A stretch of 58,148 nucleotides of DNA from Entophlyctis helioformis (lineage: Eukaryota > Chytridiomycota > Chytridiomycetes > Chytridiales > Chytriomycetaceae): positions 1 through 58,148 of the forward strand of contig JAHLKH010000176.1 of assembly GCA_025526915.1 (NCBI GenBank), in the 5' to 3' direction. Position 1 is the first letter of the stretch; each line of letters begins with the position of its first letter. A program made the translations under genes and the position numbers. Below, in pieces: positions 1 to 10,040 of this stretch. The notes under the pieces were generated by a model. It made no database searches. It worked only from the letters and a program-made list of their open reading frames with translations, and was not told the origin of the DNA.

Positions 1-1792
1 TCGACCTCCACCACTCGATCCACGCTGCCTTTGACCCAGGTGCTCGAGTCGGCACGCAGCAGACGCGTGCGCTGGACGCTGAGCCTGCCCGCTGCGTCCG
101 TGCAGCCAAAGGTCATTGGCGACCGCGAGAAGCTGCGGCAGATCATCCTGCGGCTGTGCGAGCATGCGTTCAACTCGGCGCGAGATCTGCGATCGGCGCT
201 GTGTGCAAGCACCGTGATCGACCATGTGACGCCACAGTCGCTTGTTCTGCGCATCTGTGTCACCATCCCGAGGTCTGTTGCCATGCTGCGTCGCGTTGCA
301 TCGCGTTGTGCTGCGTTGTGCCGTGTTGTGCCGCGTTGTGCCATCGGCCGAGTGACGTTGCTGCACGCGATTGCTGACCGAGCCTTTCTTTGCGCACTCG
401 TCCCACATCTACACAAGCAGTGCTCTGCCATCCGACGCCGCCGAGCTGCGCATGTCCGGCATCATGCTGCAGGACGATCCGTTTGGAAACAAGATGGATC
501 TTGCTGTCGTGGCGCAGCTGGCCAAAACCAAGGGCGGGTGAGCGTTTGTCTGCCAGCCTGCCTCTGTCGGTGCACGCAGAGTTGTCTTGATCCACCTGCT
601 CCAGACTCCCTGCCCTCCATGATTGCTGATCCAACAAACACGATGCTGTGACTCGGCAACCACCAGCCGCATGTGGACAGAGTCGCTGGACGATGGCCGT
701 GTGCGGATATGCGTCAGTCTGACATACGCCACAGATCATTCCGCGCTGCCATCAACGCAGCCAGAGCAGCCTGGACCAGCCGCACCGATCTCGCACTCCT
801 TTGCGCAGACTTCGACAGCACCCTCGACAGCAACGTCAACAGCACCCTCGACAGCCGTGATGCGACAGCCGCTGCCATCGTTGACCGTGACTCCCGTGTC
901 TGCGGCTTCCACCGCCAAACGGCCGCTATGCATCCTCGTTGCAGAAGACAATCCGATCAACCAGCAGATCTTAACCAAGCGACTTCGCATGAAGAAGCAC
1001 ACGGTGCTCGTGGCAGACGACGGCCTGAAATGCATCGAGATGTTCCAGTTGCTCTGCCGTTCCAGCGACGATCGTGACTGCCCTTCTCCAACAACAGCCG
1101 TTCCACGCGTGCTTGAGCCTGCATCCCCGCCGCAGTCGCTCGTCTCCTACGCATCTGGACCGTCCTCGCCCCCACCGCCGTCACTCCCACCGCCATCTTC
1201 CAGACACAAGCCCGACACGACGCAGGATCCAGCCAGGCTGCGCGCACGCAGCAACTCGTCCTCGAGTCCCACGCGCAACACGACCCGACCGCAGCTGCCC
1301 AGCTACCGATCGTCATTGACGGTGCAGCAGGATGCGGGCGGACCCTCCTCGTCTGCATCCTCGTCAACCGACACATCCCTTGTGTCGAGCCAGACCACGG
1401 TGGCTGCGTCGTCGACATCATCCGTCCAAGAAGCACCAAAGGAAGCAGCACCGCTGTCTGCATCCACCGCCAGCTGCAGTCGGATGCTGTCCAGCAACTG
1501 CGACCTGATTCTGATGGACGTCCAGATGCCCAACTGCAGCGGACTGGAGGCAACACGCCGCATCCGCGACCTTGAGCACAGCCATGTGCGGCAGCACACA
1601 CCGATCATTGGCGTGTCGGCCAATGTGTCGTTTCGTGACCGCGAGGACTGCAAGGCAGCTGGCATGGATGGCTTCATTCCCAAGCCCATTGACTTTCGAT
1701 CGGTTGACGCTCTGCTTGATGACATTCTGCACAGGCTCCGTGGCCAGACGCGTGGCGAGCCGGAGCGTCGCGCGGGAGTTTGGTTCACATGA
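1..1792 (+). CDS. Hybrid histidine kinase, C-terminal part (HATPase plus receiver); 5' partial
   Basis: This is the 3' end of a two-component hybrid kinase; its start lies left of the window. The first exon (~1-260) carries an N-box (REKLRQIILRLCEHAFNSA) of the ATP-binding domain. A second exon (~383-540) ends in a G/F-box-like stretch (DPFGNKMDLAVVAQLAKTKGG) and joins, after an intron starting GTGAGC at ~540, to RMWTES, the usual 'GGRIWVES' end of the domain. The receiver domain follows: acidic patch in VAEDNPINQQ (~950), phospho-acceptor Asp in LMDVQMP (~1512-1532) and the conserved Lys in IPKPID (~1680). A Ser/Pro/Thr-rich insert of about 150 residues (~1075-1480) splits the receiver between its second helix and third strand. 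The boundary of the first intron (259-382 or close) is uncertain. Expected role: His-Asp phosphorelay signalling. Confidence 0.85.
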
Positions 1793-1819
1793 CGTCACAA
1801 CCTGTACATATTTGCCAAC

Positions 1820-1825
1820 AATAAA
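1820..1825 (+). terminator. Poly(A) signal AATAAA of the hybrid kinase gene
   Basis: A canonical AATAAA hexamer lies 28 bases past the stop codon of the histidine kinase. Confidence 0.6.
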
Positions 1826-1985
1826 TGCTTTTGCACATATACTTTGCCGCTTACCTCACTGCTTACCTCACCGCTTTCCCGCAGCTTGCTTGACCAGCCA
1901 CCGTCTCTTTTCACCTTTGGCACGATTGCCGGTTTCAGAGAGCGCCAGACAGCCGAGTGACAAGAGACACTACAGAGGTGGCACC

Positions 1986-3180
1986 ATGGAGAGACAGCAC
2001 CGACCCCTCGCAGGGCCGCAAGTCGGTCCTAGCGCACCATCAGCCGGCCCAAACAGCGGCAGCACACCGAACCCCAAAGCACTCGCCGAGATGCGCGCGT
2101 CATCCAAAATGTCCGTGATGGTCTTCCCCAAGGTCGAGATCGAGGTTGAAGAAAAGCAGGTCAAGAAAGGTGGGCACCGCATGGCCGACTTGCATCGGCG
2201 ATCCGTTTCTGCAATCTGCCGTGTGGGACGGTGGCCGTGCTGCTGGCTGGCCGTTGTGCCGCTCGCTGGCCAGCACGGGCGACAACACGCTCGGATCTGC
2301 GGCGTCGTGGCTGCTTATCGCACGCTGTCTCTGTGGTCTACGCTGTTGCCATGGCGTCCTGGTTGTGTTGCCCATCCCACACACTCTGACCAACCACCCC
2401 AACGACCTGCGACGCGATCGCATGTGACATGGCATGACGGCAACCAGCCACGTTCGCATACGTGCTGGCCATTCTCCTGGTTGCCATCGGCCACGATTGC
2501 CGGGCAGATTCTGATCAAGGTCACGCTCGACACGCACAGCCAAGACTCGACCAAGATCAACGTGGGCGGCCGCCAGCGCATGCTGTCTCAGAAGCTCACT
2601 CTCGAGACGTTTGCGCTCGTGTACTACGCACAGTGTTCGCCCAATGCAACATCAGCCGGCATCATGACGCCACAGATCCGCACGCTGCGGCGGTCAGCCA
2701 TCGGGCTGTGGAATGCATCGCACACGGACCTGCAGGCTGGCAGCACGGCGCTCGGCATCAAGGCCGAGACGGACGCCGGCGTGCTCTCGCTGTACAACAC
2801 GGCCAACACGTATTTCGCGCAGATGCTGGCCCTGTCGGTGCAGTTTGACGCGGCGGTCGTGACGAATCCGGCCGAGACCGGGCCGATCTTGGACCAGCTC
2901 GTGGTGCTGCGGCAACAGTTTCTGCTCAAGATGAACGAGATTGTGAATGCGTATCAGATCATCTCGGACGGCCGCATCTACCAGCTGGTTGTGATCGAGA
3001 GCGTGCTGCTTGGATTTACGCTGATTGTACTTTTGCTCGAGGTGTGTGCATTGCATTGATGTCGGTTGTTGCCGATGCGGTGAGCTGACATGCCGTCTGT
3101 CTCGACAGGTTGTGTTTGTGATCGTCCCCGCAGTCCGGCGGATGCGGCAGCTGCGTGCGGATATCTCCAGCATGGACTGA
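1986..3180 (+). CDS. PilJ/NarX-like two-TM sensor protein, copy A
   Basis: Exon 1 starts at the ATG at 1986 and ends at 2169; the last exon is 3109-3180 after an intron at 3042-3108. The core resembles the type IV pili methyl-accepting (PilJ-type) sensor: a TM helix near 2455-2490, then INVGGRQRMLSQK, a long helical ectodomain, and a second TM (~2985-3040) followed by a short basic tail ending at TGA 3178-3180. No kinase, HAMP or methyl-accepting domain follows, so it would need a partner; the adjacent hybrid histidine kinase is a candidate (inference). Aligning with copy B at 13835-14765 shows the first TM reads ATFAYVLAILLVAI and then jumps frame at about 2488, as if one G were extra. That is either an assembly error or a disabling mutation. 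Confidence 0.7.
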
Positions 3181-3706
3181 CGGTCGTCATGCTGTCTGTC
3201 TGTGGCTTCATGTGCAGTTGCTGTTTAGATGTGATCAATGATACTCGTCCACTTTTCCTGGCTTCAGTCCAACGTCTTGCGCAGAGCTTCCTGTCGGTGC
3301 AGCCAGCCAGACGCGACGCGACGCGACGCGATGTTGACGGGATTGTCCTTGCAGGATCAGAGTGCAGAGAGTGCATCTGGATGCAAGTGTGGCTGGATGC
3401 AAGAGTGGCGGCTGGCACAAGCGGCAGGCTTGGGATGTGAACGCTGGCTGTTGGCTGCTGGCTGCTGGTTGACGCTGCTGTCGAGCACACACACCGGAAC
3501 AATGTAGGAACAGTCGAGCAGGACGGATCAATCCAGGAACAATCCAGGAAAACTGGCGACTTGGATGGCTTGGTTATTCCGCAGCCACAGCCAGCAATGG
3601 CCAGCAAGTGGGAGCAAGAGCCCGACCGGCATCCGCACTGCTGGCTGCTGTTTGCTGTGCGCATGTCTGTGACGCCGCATGCAATGGGATTGAGCCGCAC
3701 ATCGAG
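3181..3706. other. Intergenic spacer without a supported gene
   Basis: Between the PilJ-like gene and the GST promoter there is no ORF with recognisable family features. It contains a short GCGAC run (~3310-3330) and GCTGGCTGCTGG-type simple sequence (~3440-3480). The ORFs present on both strands are low-complexity shadows. Confidence 0.5.
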
Positions 3707-3712
3707 TATAAA
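3707..3712 (+). promoter_or_regulatory. TATA box of the GST gene
   Basis: TATAAA sits 81-86 bases upstream of the GST start codon in otherwise GC-rich sequence. The position suits a core promoter with a short 5' leader. It is one of few clear TATA elements I saw in the window. Confidence 0.5.
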
Positions 3713-3792
3713 GCCGATCACGATCTGCCTTGGAATGGCTGTCATCTCAACAACAACGATCAGCCAGCCAGCCAACCAACCAACCTCAAGCC

Positions 3793-4681
3793 ATGTCGTC
3801 TGCGTCTCTCCCTCTCACGGCCAACCAGCTCATTGGCGGCACTCCCACACTCACATACTTCAACGTCGCCGGCACCAAGGGCCGTGGCGAGCTGCTACGG
3901 CTGTTCTTCCACGAGGCCGGCATCGCCTTTGTCGACAACCGCGTGCAGTTTGCCGACTGGCCCGCGCTCAAGGCCAAGATCGTCGCGTCCGGTGCCAACC
4001 CATTCGGCTCGCTGCCTGTGCTCGAGCTCAACGGCCGCAACTACACGCAGTCGCTGCCGCTGCTGCGGTTGATGGCTGACAAGCTTGGCAAGTACGCAGG
4101 CAGCAACGATGACGAGCGATACTTTGTCGATCAGGTGTGTTTGCATCTGTCTGTCTGTGCACGATCAGCCGCCACTCGACTGACGCTCGACTGACAACTG
4201 ACGCTCAACTGGTCTCTTGCGGCAGGTTGCAGACATCTACATCGACTGGCGCCGCTCATGGGTGACCACACTCGGCGGATCGGCAGAGGCACTCAAGACG
4301 CACCAGACCGAGGCGCTTCCCCGCTGCTACGCCGCATTCGAGTTCTTCCTGGCAAAGTACGACGGCCCCTTTGTGCTCGGCACCGACTTCTCGTATGCCG
4401 ACATTGCACTGTACCAGGCGCTCAACGACGACGGATCGCTCGAGTCAGCCAGTCTGGCTGCCCAGTATCCGCGTCTTGCTGCACTTGCACATGCCACCGC
4501 TGCGCGTCCCAACATTGCAAAGTACCTCGAGTTCCGCAAGCAGTACATCCCGCAAGCGACTCCTGCGACTGCCAAGGCGGCATCCGAGCCTCACACAGCA
4601 CCAGCACGCAGCAAGACGCCAAGACTGCTTCGCGGCATTCGTCGTCTGCTTGACACAGTGCGACGAGCCCTTCGCGTCTGA
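3793..4681 (+). CDS. Sigma-class glutathione S-transferase
   Basis: Two exons, 3793-4134 and 4226-4681, give 265 residues. The intron (4135-4225, GTGTGT...CAG) is in phase 0. The N-terminal thioredoxin fold starts TYFNVAGTKGRGELLRLFF, with the catalytic Tyr at about residue 22 as in sigma-class (prostaglandin D synthase-like) enzymes. NPFGSLPVLELNG supplies the cis-Pro that contacts glutathione, and YTQSLPLLRLMADK is the usual hand-over to the helical domain. The C-terminal helical domain follows, then a basic Ser/Thr/Arg-rich tail of about 40 residues not typical of the family. Role: glutathione conjugation or isomerisation in the cytosol. AATAAA is at 4802. A short degenerate copy of part of exon 2 lies at ~7045-7130. 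Confidence 0.9.
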
Positions 4682-4724
4682 GCGATCTGTGGCGATCTGT
4701 GGCGATCTGTGGCGATCTGTGGCA
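4682..4724. repeat. Short tandem repeat, 10-bp unit GCGATCTGTG x4
   Basis: Four head-to-tail copies of a 10-base unit lie directly after the GST stop codon. They are probably a simple replication-slippage product in the 3' UTR. Confidence 0.6.
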
Positions 4725-4801
4725 GTCTGAGCCATCTCCTCATTGACAGCCAGCCGTCGAGCTGCATGAGATGGTGCATCCGTTGGTGTTCCAGCAGATG
4801 C

Positions 4802-4807
4802 AATAAA
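4802..4807 (+). terminator. Poly(A) signal of the GST gene
   Basis: AATAAA about 120 bases after the GST stop codon. Confidence 0.55.
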
Positions 4808-4879
4808 GTACACTCACAATCATCCTCATGTGGGCTGCAAGTGGACATCCAACCACTGCTTGCCTTTGAATGGATCAGA

Positions 4880-5275
4880 ATGCCTCATTCAAAGTGCTCA
4901 CACTGCACGCCCCGCCAGTTGCCGTGCGTGCAGCTGCAAGCCATGCGTCCAAGCCACGCTGCCCATGTGCTGTGCGGATAGCCACACTCCGCTCCTCTGT
5001 GCACTCAAGTGCAAAGTGCACAGTCTCCAGCGTGTTTCCCAGATCCTTGCCGCACATGATGCAGCATGAACCGTTGCCAAACGGGTTGGGTCGAGCAGGT
5101 TGGCATTGATGGCGTGGCGAGCTGTGTAGATGCTGCCCACACGAGCAAGCATCAGAAACCGAGTGCCTTCCGAGCGTCGCGGGTCAATGACCGGATCGCG
5201 ACTGATGTTGGCTGTCTTGTGGCATCTGGAACGCAGCGTGGATGGCAGCCGTGCCGCACTTGCTGGCAGACTTGA
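4880..5275 (-). pseudogene. Non-LTR retrotransposon ORF fragment, copy 1
   Basis: On the minus strand the sequence encodes parts of the end of a reverse-transcriptase-type ORF: FLMLARVGSIYTARHAINA, then after a frame break CIMCGKDLGNTLETVHFALEC. The C-x2-C-x11-H-x4-C spacing is the zinc-knuckle-like motif that follows the RT domain in many LINE-type elements. The reading frame is broken compared with copy 2 (10041-10604). The long plus-strand ORF over the same bases is a shadow. Confidence 0.55.
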
Positions 5276-5423
5276 GTGTGACAGGTCTCGGACACTTGCT
5301 GCCAAGACCGCTGCACAGCAAGCGAGCGAGCAGACCAGCAAAGCCAAGAGTGCTGCAGATGGACTCGGTCGCTTCGAGTGGATCTTGTCCTCACAGCCAC
5401 AAAGCGAGCAAGCGGCTGTGACG

Positions 5424-6897
5424 ATGCAGACGGTGAGACAGGCGGCAGACAACGCAGCAGCAACGACAGCCAGCGACGACCATGTGCGCCGTCTGCAGAG
5501 CCAGCTGCAGAGCACAGCCGAGCAGCTGGGCACCTTTGACTTCACCGACATTGTGCTGGCTGTGGTCGAGCAGGTTGTTGGAGCGAGTGGCAGCCAAGCC
5601 GTCGAGCCAGGACAGCCAGGACAGCCATCAGCAGCAACGACCGCACAGCCATGTGTGCCTCGCCATGTGGTGCCGCCAGCCACCGGCGACCTCGCATACG
5701 GCAGCAGCCACTGGGACGGCAAGCCCGCCGAGATCCACGCCATGGTCCTCAAGCACGCCGGCCCGCTCACTCGCTTCCTGTGCGGCCTGCTCGGCGACGC
5801 CGCCACACTCGACGTAACGACCAGGCTGCAGCTGTGGACCGATGCGTTCAAAACGGACTGGCAGGGCGATCTGGCGCTGCTGCCTGACGTTTGGCTGGAT
5901 GTCGACAACGGACTGCTCCTCGCACACTCTCGCTCCATGTACGATCGTCTGTGCAAGCGCTTTCCTCAGCAAGGCCAAGCGCTATAGAGAGAAGACGAGC
6001 ATTACAACCACTACGACAACAAATTCTATAATCGTCCCTGTAACGAGCATCGGTTGCTTCTCATTCCCATGCGGCACGGCTGGTTCGATCTGGTCGACTT
6101 TTCGTTTCCGATCGCACTCGCTCGCTTGGCCATCCGCTTTGGACTCCTGCGCCTGCTCAAGCATCTCGACGACAAGTACAAGACGCTTCAACGCTGGATG
6201 GCGACGCACGATCCGACAAGCGAGTACTGGCACGGTGCTGTTAATCAAGCAGCGCGTCATGGACACCTCGATGTTATGCAGTACTTGTTTGATCTCGGTG
6301 TGACGTGCACGCCAAAGGCAATGGACTCAGCCGCCGAAAACGGCCACCTTCATGTCATCAAGTGGCTCCACGAGAATCGGACGGAAGGATGCACGACAAT
6401 GGCGATGGACTGGGCGGCCATGCTTGGGCGTCTTCATGACGCCATCTGGCTTCACGAGAACAGGACGGAAGGCTGCACATCGTATGCGATCAAATTGGCG
6501 GCTGAATAGGGCCACTTCATGTGGTCAAGTGGCTCCACGAAACCCGCGGTGAACCGTGCACGTCTTACGCACTGGATGCCGCCATCTACTCGGGACACAT
6601 GGACATCGTCAAGTACATGCACTCCAAGGGCGGCCGCGCATCAACGACGCCATTAATAGCTCGTCCAAAGATGGCCATGCCGAGATGCTGCAGTACTTGA
6701 TGGATTACGGATACGACTTTGAGCCCATAGCGCTCAACCGCGCCAAAAGAGCCGCCATCGCCAACATCCTCCTTGGCAGTCTCACGCTTGACCGGGCACA
6801 GGCGCTGCTTGCCCGAGCGAAACAAGGAGAGGGCAACAAGACAACCGTCAAGCGACTCGAGTCGACCATCAAGAAGTTGCAGAAGCCACGCAAGTGA
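5424..6897 (+). pseudogene. Ankyrin-repeat gene, copy 1, disrupted
   Basis: An ATG at 5424 opens an ORF with a Gln/Ala-rich lead, then an F-box-like region (SSHWDGKPAEIHAMVLKHAG...TDWQGDLALLPDVWLDVDNG). It stops at about 5985 where copy 2 reads on. The frame then resumes through ankyrin repeats (GHLDVMQYLFDLGV, GHLHVIKWLHENRTEGCT), is broken again by a TAG at ~6507, and ends with a basic helical tail at 6897. With at least two disruptions it is probably a pseudogene, though the domain order is clear. It belongs to the expanded ankyrin family also seen at 10706 and 50335. Confidence 0.7.
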
Positions 6898-7039
6898 TGC
6901 TTGAGGTGCTGGGCGGTCGATTGGTGGATGTCCAAGTCTTTCCATTGGAATGAAGGCGTGATGGTCATGTTTGTGAGAGTGTTGGTGAGCAGAGCAGTTG
7001 TGGCCAGTTCAAGACGAGTGCCAGCAATGTCAACAAGAG

Positions 7040-7130
7040 GGACTGTGGATGGATCGCTCGAGCCAGTCAGTCTGGCTGTCTGGCTGTCCGGCTGTCCAGT
7101 ATCTGTATCTTGCTGCACTCACACAAGCTG
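7040..7130 (+). pseudogene. Degenerate fragment of GST exon 2
   Basis: GGATCGCTCGAGCCAGTCAG and the following ~55 bases match the GST exon at ~4432-4490, with an internal 16-base slippage insertion (CTGGCTGTCTGGCTGT-like) and loss of frame. It abuts the end of duplication copy 1. It shows that the GST 3' region was once copied here. Confidence 0.5.
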
Positions 7131-8420
7131 TCTTGGCATTGTGGCTGGCTGCGTCCTGTGCATCTGTGAATGCCACAGCGCATGGCTGACCACAAGGCTC
7201 TTGCCAATGCCAGCGTGTTGGGATCTCTGGCACTATGGACATTGGTCGCAAGGCAAGGTGCCAGCCATCCAAGGGCGAGCAAGGCGTGTCGACGCTGCAA
7301 CTGCACAGCGGCTGCAGACACAGCGGGCGAGACGGGTTTCGTTGCGTGGGATGTCGCTGCGCTGGTTTGTTTTTGATTCGCAACGTCCATCCAGCCACGT
7401 GGACAGCCGCATCAGACGAACGGATGCAGCGAGCTGTGGTGCAAGAGTGCTGCTGCTGCAAGAGTGCTGCTGCTGCTGCACACGGGATGGTCCGCATGGA
7501 CAGCATGCTCGTACCGATGCCACGCCGTGCAGCGCCGCTCCACACCACGCAGCTTGCACGCAGACCGGCAGCAGCATCAAAACAGCGGCTGGTTCGTCGC
7601 CAGCAAGGGCACAGACGGCGCTGCTGCTCAGCCGTGCTCGCATGGCCACTCTGCCCGCATAGCCGCTGTGTGCGACCACAGCCACGGCAGCCGATGCAAG
7701 CCGCTCGCCCACAGATCAGCAAGCGGTTGATGCCTCGGCCGTCTCTGTCCGCTGTGCGTCATTCCACATGCCGATACACGAGACGCTGCGACGATCCAGC
7801 ACAGCCAGCCAGCCAGCCAGCCAGCAAGTCGCTGCAAGTGCACTCATCGCAGCACAACAAGCATGCTCAAGTGGACGAGACGGCCGGCTGGCTCGCATCG
7901 TCGACACAACAGATCAACAGACACAAGACCAGCAGACCAAGACAACACCGATGAGCGATCGTGGCAGCCACAGACACGGCCATGATGCCATGCCATGCAC
8001 CGACAGACACGGCTGCATCGCTTCTCGTTGCATTCAGCAGCACAAGGCACGCAATCAGGCATGATGGCAGGATGACAGGCAGGCAGGATGGCAGGCAGGA
8101 GGACACTATGGACAGGATGACATCAACCGCACACAGCCACACACGGCATCGCGGCGTGCCCATTGGACGCGTCGTGTCTGCCATCGTCATCTGCAATGGA
8201 CGCTCGGATCTGGACCACCAATGACACAACCTCCGCTCCTCGCGCATCATGCCAGCACGCCATCACACACACACGCACCCCCTCGCTCCGCCAGACCGCC
8301 CACAAACCCCATCCCACAACCGTTTTGGGCTGGACAGTCGCATCCTTTATCGCCTGGCGACGGCATCCAGACATCGTGGCGGGATGGAGCATTGGCCAAT
8401 GGACATGGACGCGGATGGGC
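7131..8420. other. Gene-poor, low-complexity spacer
   Basis: I see no supported gene. The stretch holds CTG/CAG-type simple sequence (e.g. ~7440-7490), CAGC tandem repeats (~7800-7830) and GCAGGATGG-like repeats (~8060-8100). ORFs on both strands are short, Cys/Arg-rich and without family features. Confidence 0.5.
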
Positions 8421-8423
8421 AGC

Positions 8424-8548
8424 CTCTATACAGAACGATAGAGTTTCAAGGCGGGTGGAGGACTAGTGCCTCTGCTCAAACCCCCACAGCCGGACCTGTG
8501 GGGGTTGGGGGCCAACCTTCCGAAAGGGAGGTTGGCTCTTTTGCTTTT
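8424..8548 (+). ncRNA. Candidate structured RNA: serial hairpins followed by a T-run
   Basis: Four inverted repeats follow one another: 8424-8429/8438-8443 (6 bp), 8458-8461/8469-8472 (4 bp), 8479-8489/8496-8506 (11 bp perfect, 6-nt loop) and 8511-8521/8526-8536 (11 bp with one G-T, GAAA tetraloop). A TCTTTTGCTTTT stretch follows directly at 8537, suitable for Pol III termination. I could not match it to U1-U6, 5S, SRP, RNase P or tRNA. The strand is chosen from the T-run. It could instead be the end of a mobile element. Confidence 0.35.
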
Positions 8549-9957
8549 GGTGGATGCCTTGCTGGATGCCTTGCTGGATGCCTTGCTGGTGTTGGTGCTG
8601 CTGACTGACGGAGATGGTGTCATGGATAGCGAGCTGGTGGTTGTCTGGTTGTCTGGCTGTCTGGTTGTCTGGTTGTCTGGCAGCCAAGAGATAGTGCCTC
8701 GCAGATGCAGCTGTGGATAGGCGTGGAGTGTGGAGACTGGAATGAAGAGACATGCGCTGTATCTGCCAGTCTGCCAAGCTGTCTTCATTGTTGAGCGAGC
8801 AACAGCTGAGGGCACGCAGCAAGAAGCATGCCAGCTGTGCTTGTGGCAGACACGAGTGCCGTTGTCACAGCAACGCGGAGGCTGGCTGCTATGTGATGGC
8901 ATGCTGTGATGCAGCCATCATGCGAGACACGCCGGTGTCCCAGTGTCTGTGTGCCTGACGGTCTGTGCCGCTCCTGATGATGGTGGTGCTGCTGGTGCTG
9001 CAGTCATTGTCGTTGCGTCTGCGTCTCAGACTCTGGGTTTCCGAGTGTCAGCGGCTGTCAGTCAGATCTGCCCTTTGCATTCTGCATTGAATGCGTCATT
9101 GGAATGATTGCTATCCAACCTTCAATGGCTGGTGGTAACTGGATCCTGGCGTGCTTCACAGAGCGACTCGTGCTGGCTGCATGCACGTCAGCATCCCATG
9201 TCCATGATGGCTGGCGGTTGATGCCATTGGCTGCTTGGCAAGTGTCGCCATTCGTCGCGTGGTTGTCGATCCGTTGCTGTTGGTTACAGCAAGATGGCGA
9301 TGGTCAATGGGCTGCTGGGCAATCCTTCCATCTGCAATCTTGTGTGGCGCGGCACGCTGTCTGGCAATCGTGCTCTGCACAGTCGATTCGACAAACTCAC
9401 TGGGTCGGTCGTCCAAGAGAAGCTGCGCCACGCTGGCACGTCCATGAGTGGCTGCTGTGTGGATGGCTGGTTGCGAGGATGGCCGAGAGTGCGGCAAGCG
9501 AAGGCTTTTATGGCCGACAGAGAGAAGACGCCACGGCGCGAGTGGAAGAATGTGCGGCAAAAGACAACAACCGCCAGACAGCGAGTGCGCCAGCTGGCAG
9601 ATGAGCTCCGGCTGGCAGATGAGCATCGCAGCCTCGGCCAGCTGGTGCGTGCGTGGCTCTGTGGATGCCGCTGGAAGCCGCTGGAAGCCACTCTGGCACT
9701 CGCCTTGTGGATCATCCGCGATGCATCCTGCGCAGTGGCGTGGCAAGCAAGCAGACTTGCATCTGAAGACACGATCCACAGACGGCATCACGAGACTGGC
9801 ATCTGAGCAAGGCGGCATGCACGGCCGCACAGGGCCGCCAGTGGCATGCAGGCGGTCGCCAAAAGAGAGAGAGCACACGGCCAAAAGAGAAGCCGCGAGT
9901 GGGAGAGGCACGCCAGGCAAGCCAGGCAAGCCAGGAAGGGCAAAATGTCAAAACGAG
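8549..9957. other. Gene-poor spacer with slippage repeats
   Basis: It contains a 16-base unit repeated three times (TGGATGCCTTGC, ~8560-8590) and TGTCTGGT repeats (~8640-8685). A minus-strand ORF at 9156-9929 has one ankyrin-like stretch (HTAATHGRASVAQLLLDD, ~9370-9450) and may be a relic, but I cannot support a gene. Confidence 0.45.
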
Positions 9958-10030
9958 TGGAGGACCTGGGCATTGATCCCAGTGCCTCTCGCATGCTAAG
10001 CGAGCGCTCTACCATTTGAGCTAGACCCCC
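9958..10030 (-). tRNA. tRNA-Ala (anticodon AGC)
   Basis: The minus strand folds as a 73-nt cloverleaf without intron. The 7-bp acceptor stem has one mismatch and one wobble, the D stem is GCTC/GAGC, and the anticodon stem is CTCGC/GCGAG around loop TTAGCAT (AGC at 9995-9997). The T stem is CTGGG/CCCAG and the discriminator base is A. The D-arm and anticodon arm match eukaryotic tRNA-Ala well. The T loop reads ATCAATG rather than TTCRANN, a small departure. The end of a retrotransposon ORF lies about 11 bp from its 5' end. Confidence 0.85.
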
Positions 10031-10040
10031 ATCTTCGAAA

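Larger units (their letters stand above)
4868..7035. repeat. Segmental duplication, copy 1
   Basis: This stretch is repeated at about 10147-12412. Both copies carry, in the same order, a minus-strand non-LTR retrotransposon fragment, a plus-strand ankyrin gene, and the same downstream tail (GTGAGAGTGTTGGTGAGCAG and following). They differ by substitutions and many small indels, so the duplication is not brand new. The spacing between copies is about 5.3 kb. Confidence 0.85.

Noticed and set aside
5130..5423. Extending the ankyrin gene 5' to the ATG at 5130
   Set aside because: That stretch is antisense to the retrotransposon fragment in both duplicate copies; the ATG at 5424 is the better start.
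9156..9929. Minus-strand ORF of 257 codons with one ankyrin-like stretch
   Set aside because: Only a single weak repeat (TAATHGRASVAQLLLDD) and Cys/Arg/Ser-rich remainder; noted in the spacer entry as a possible relic only.
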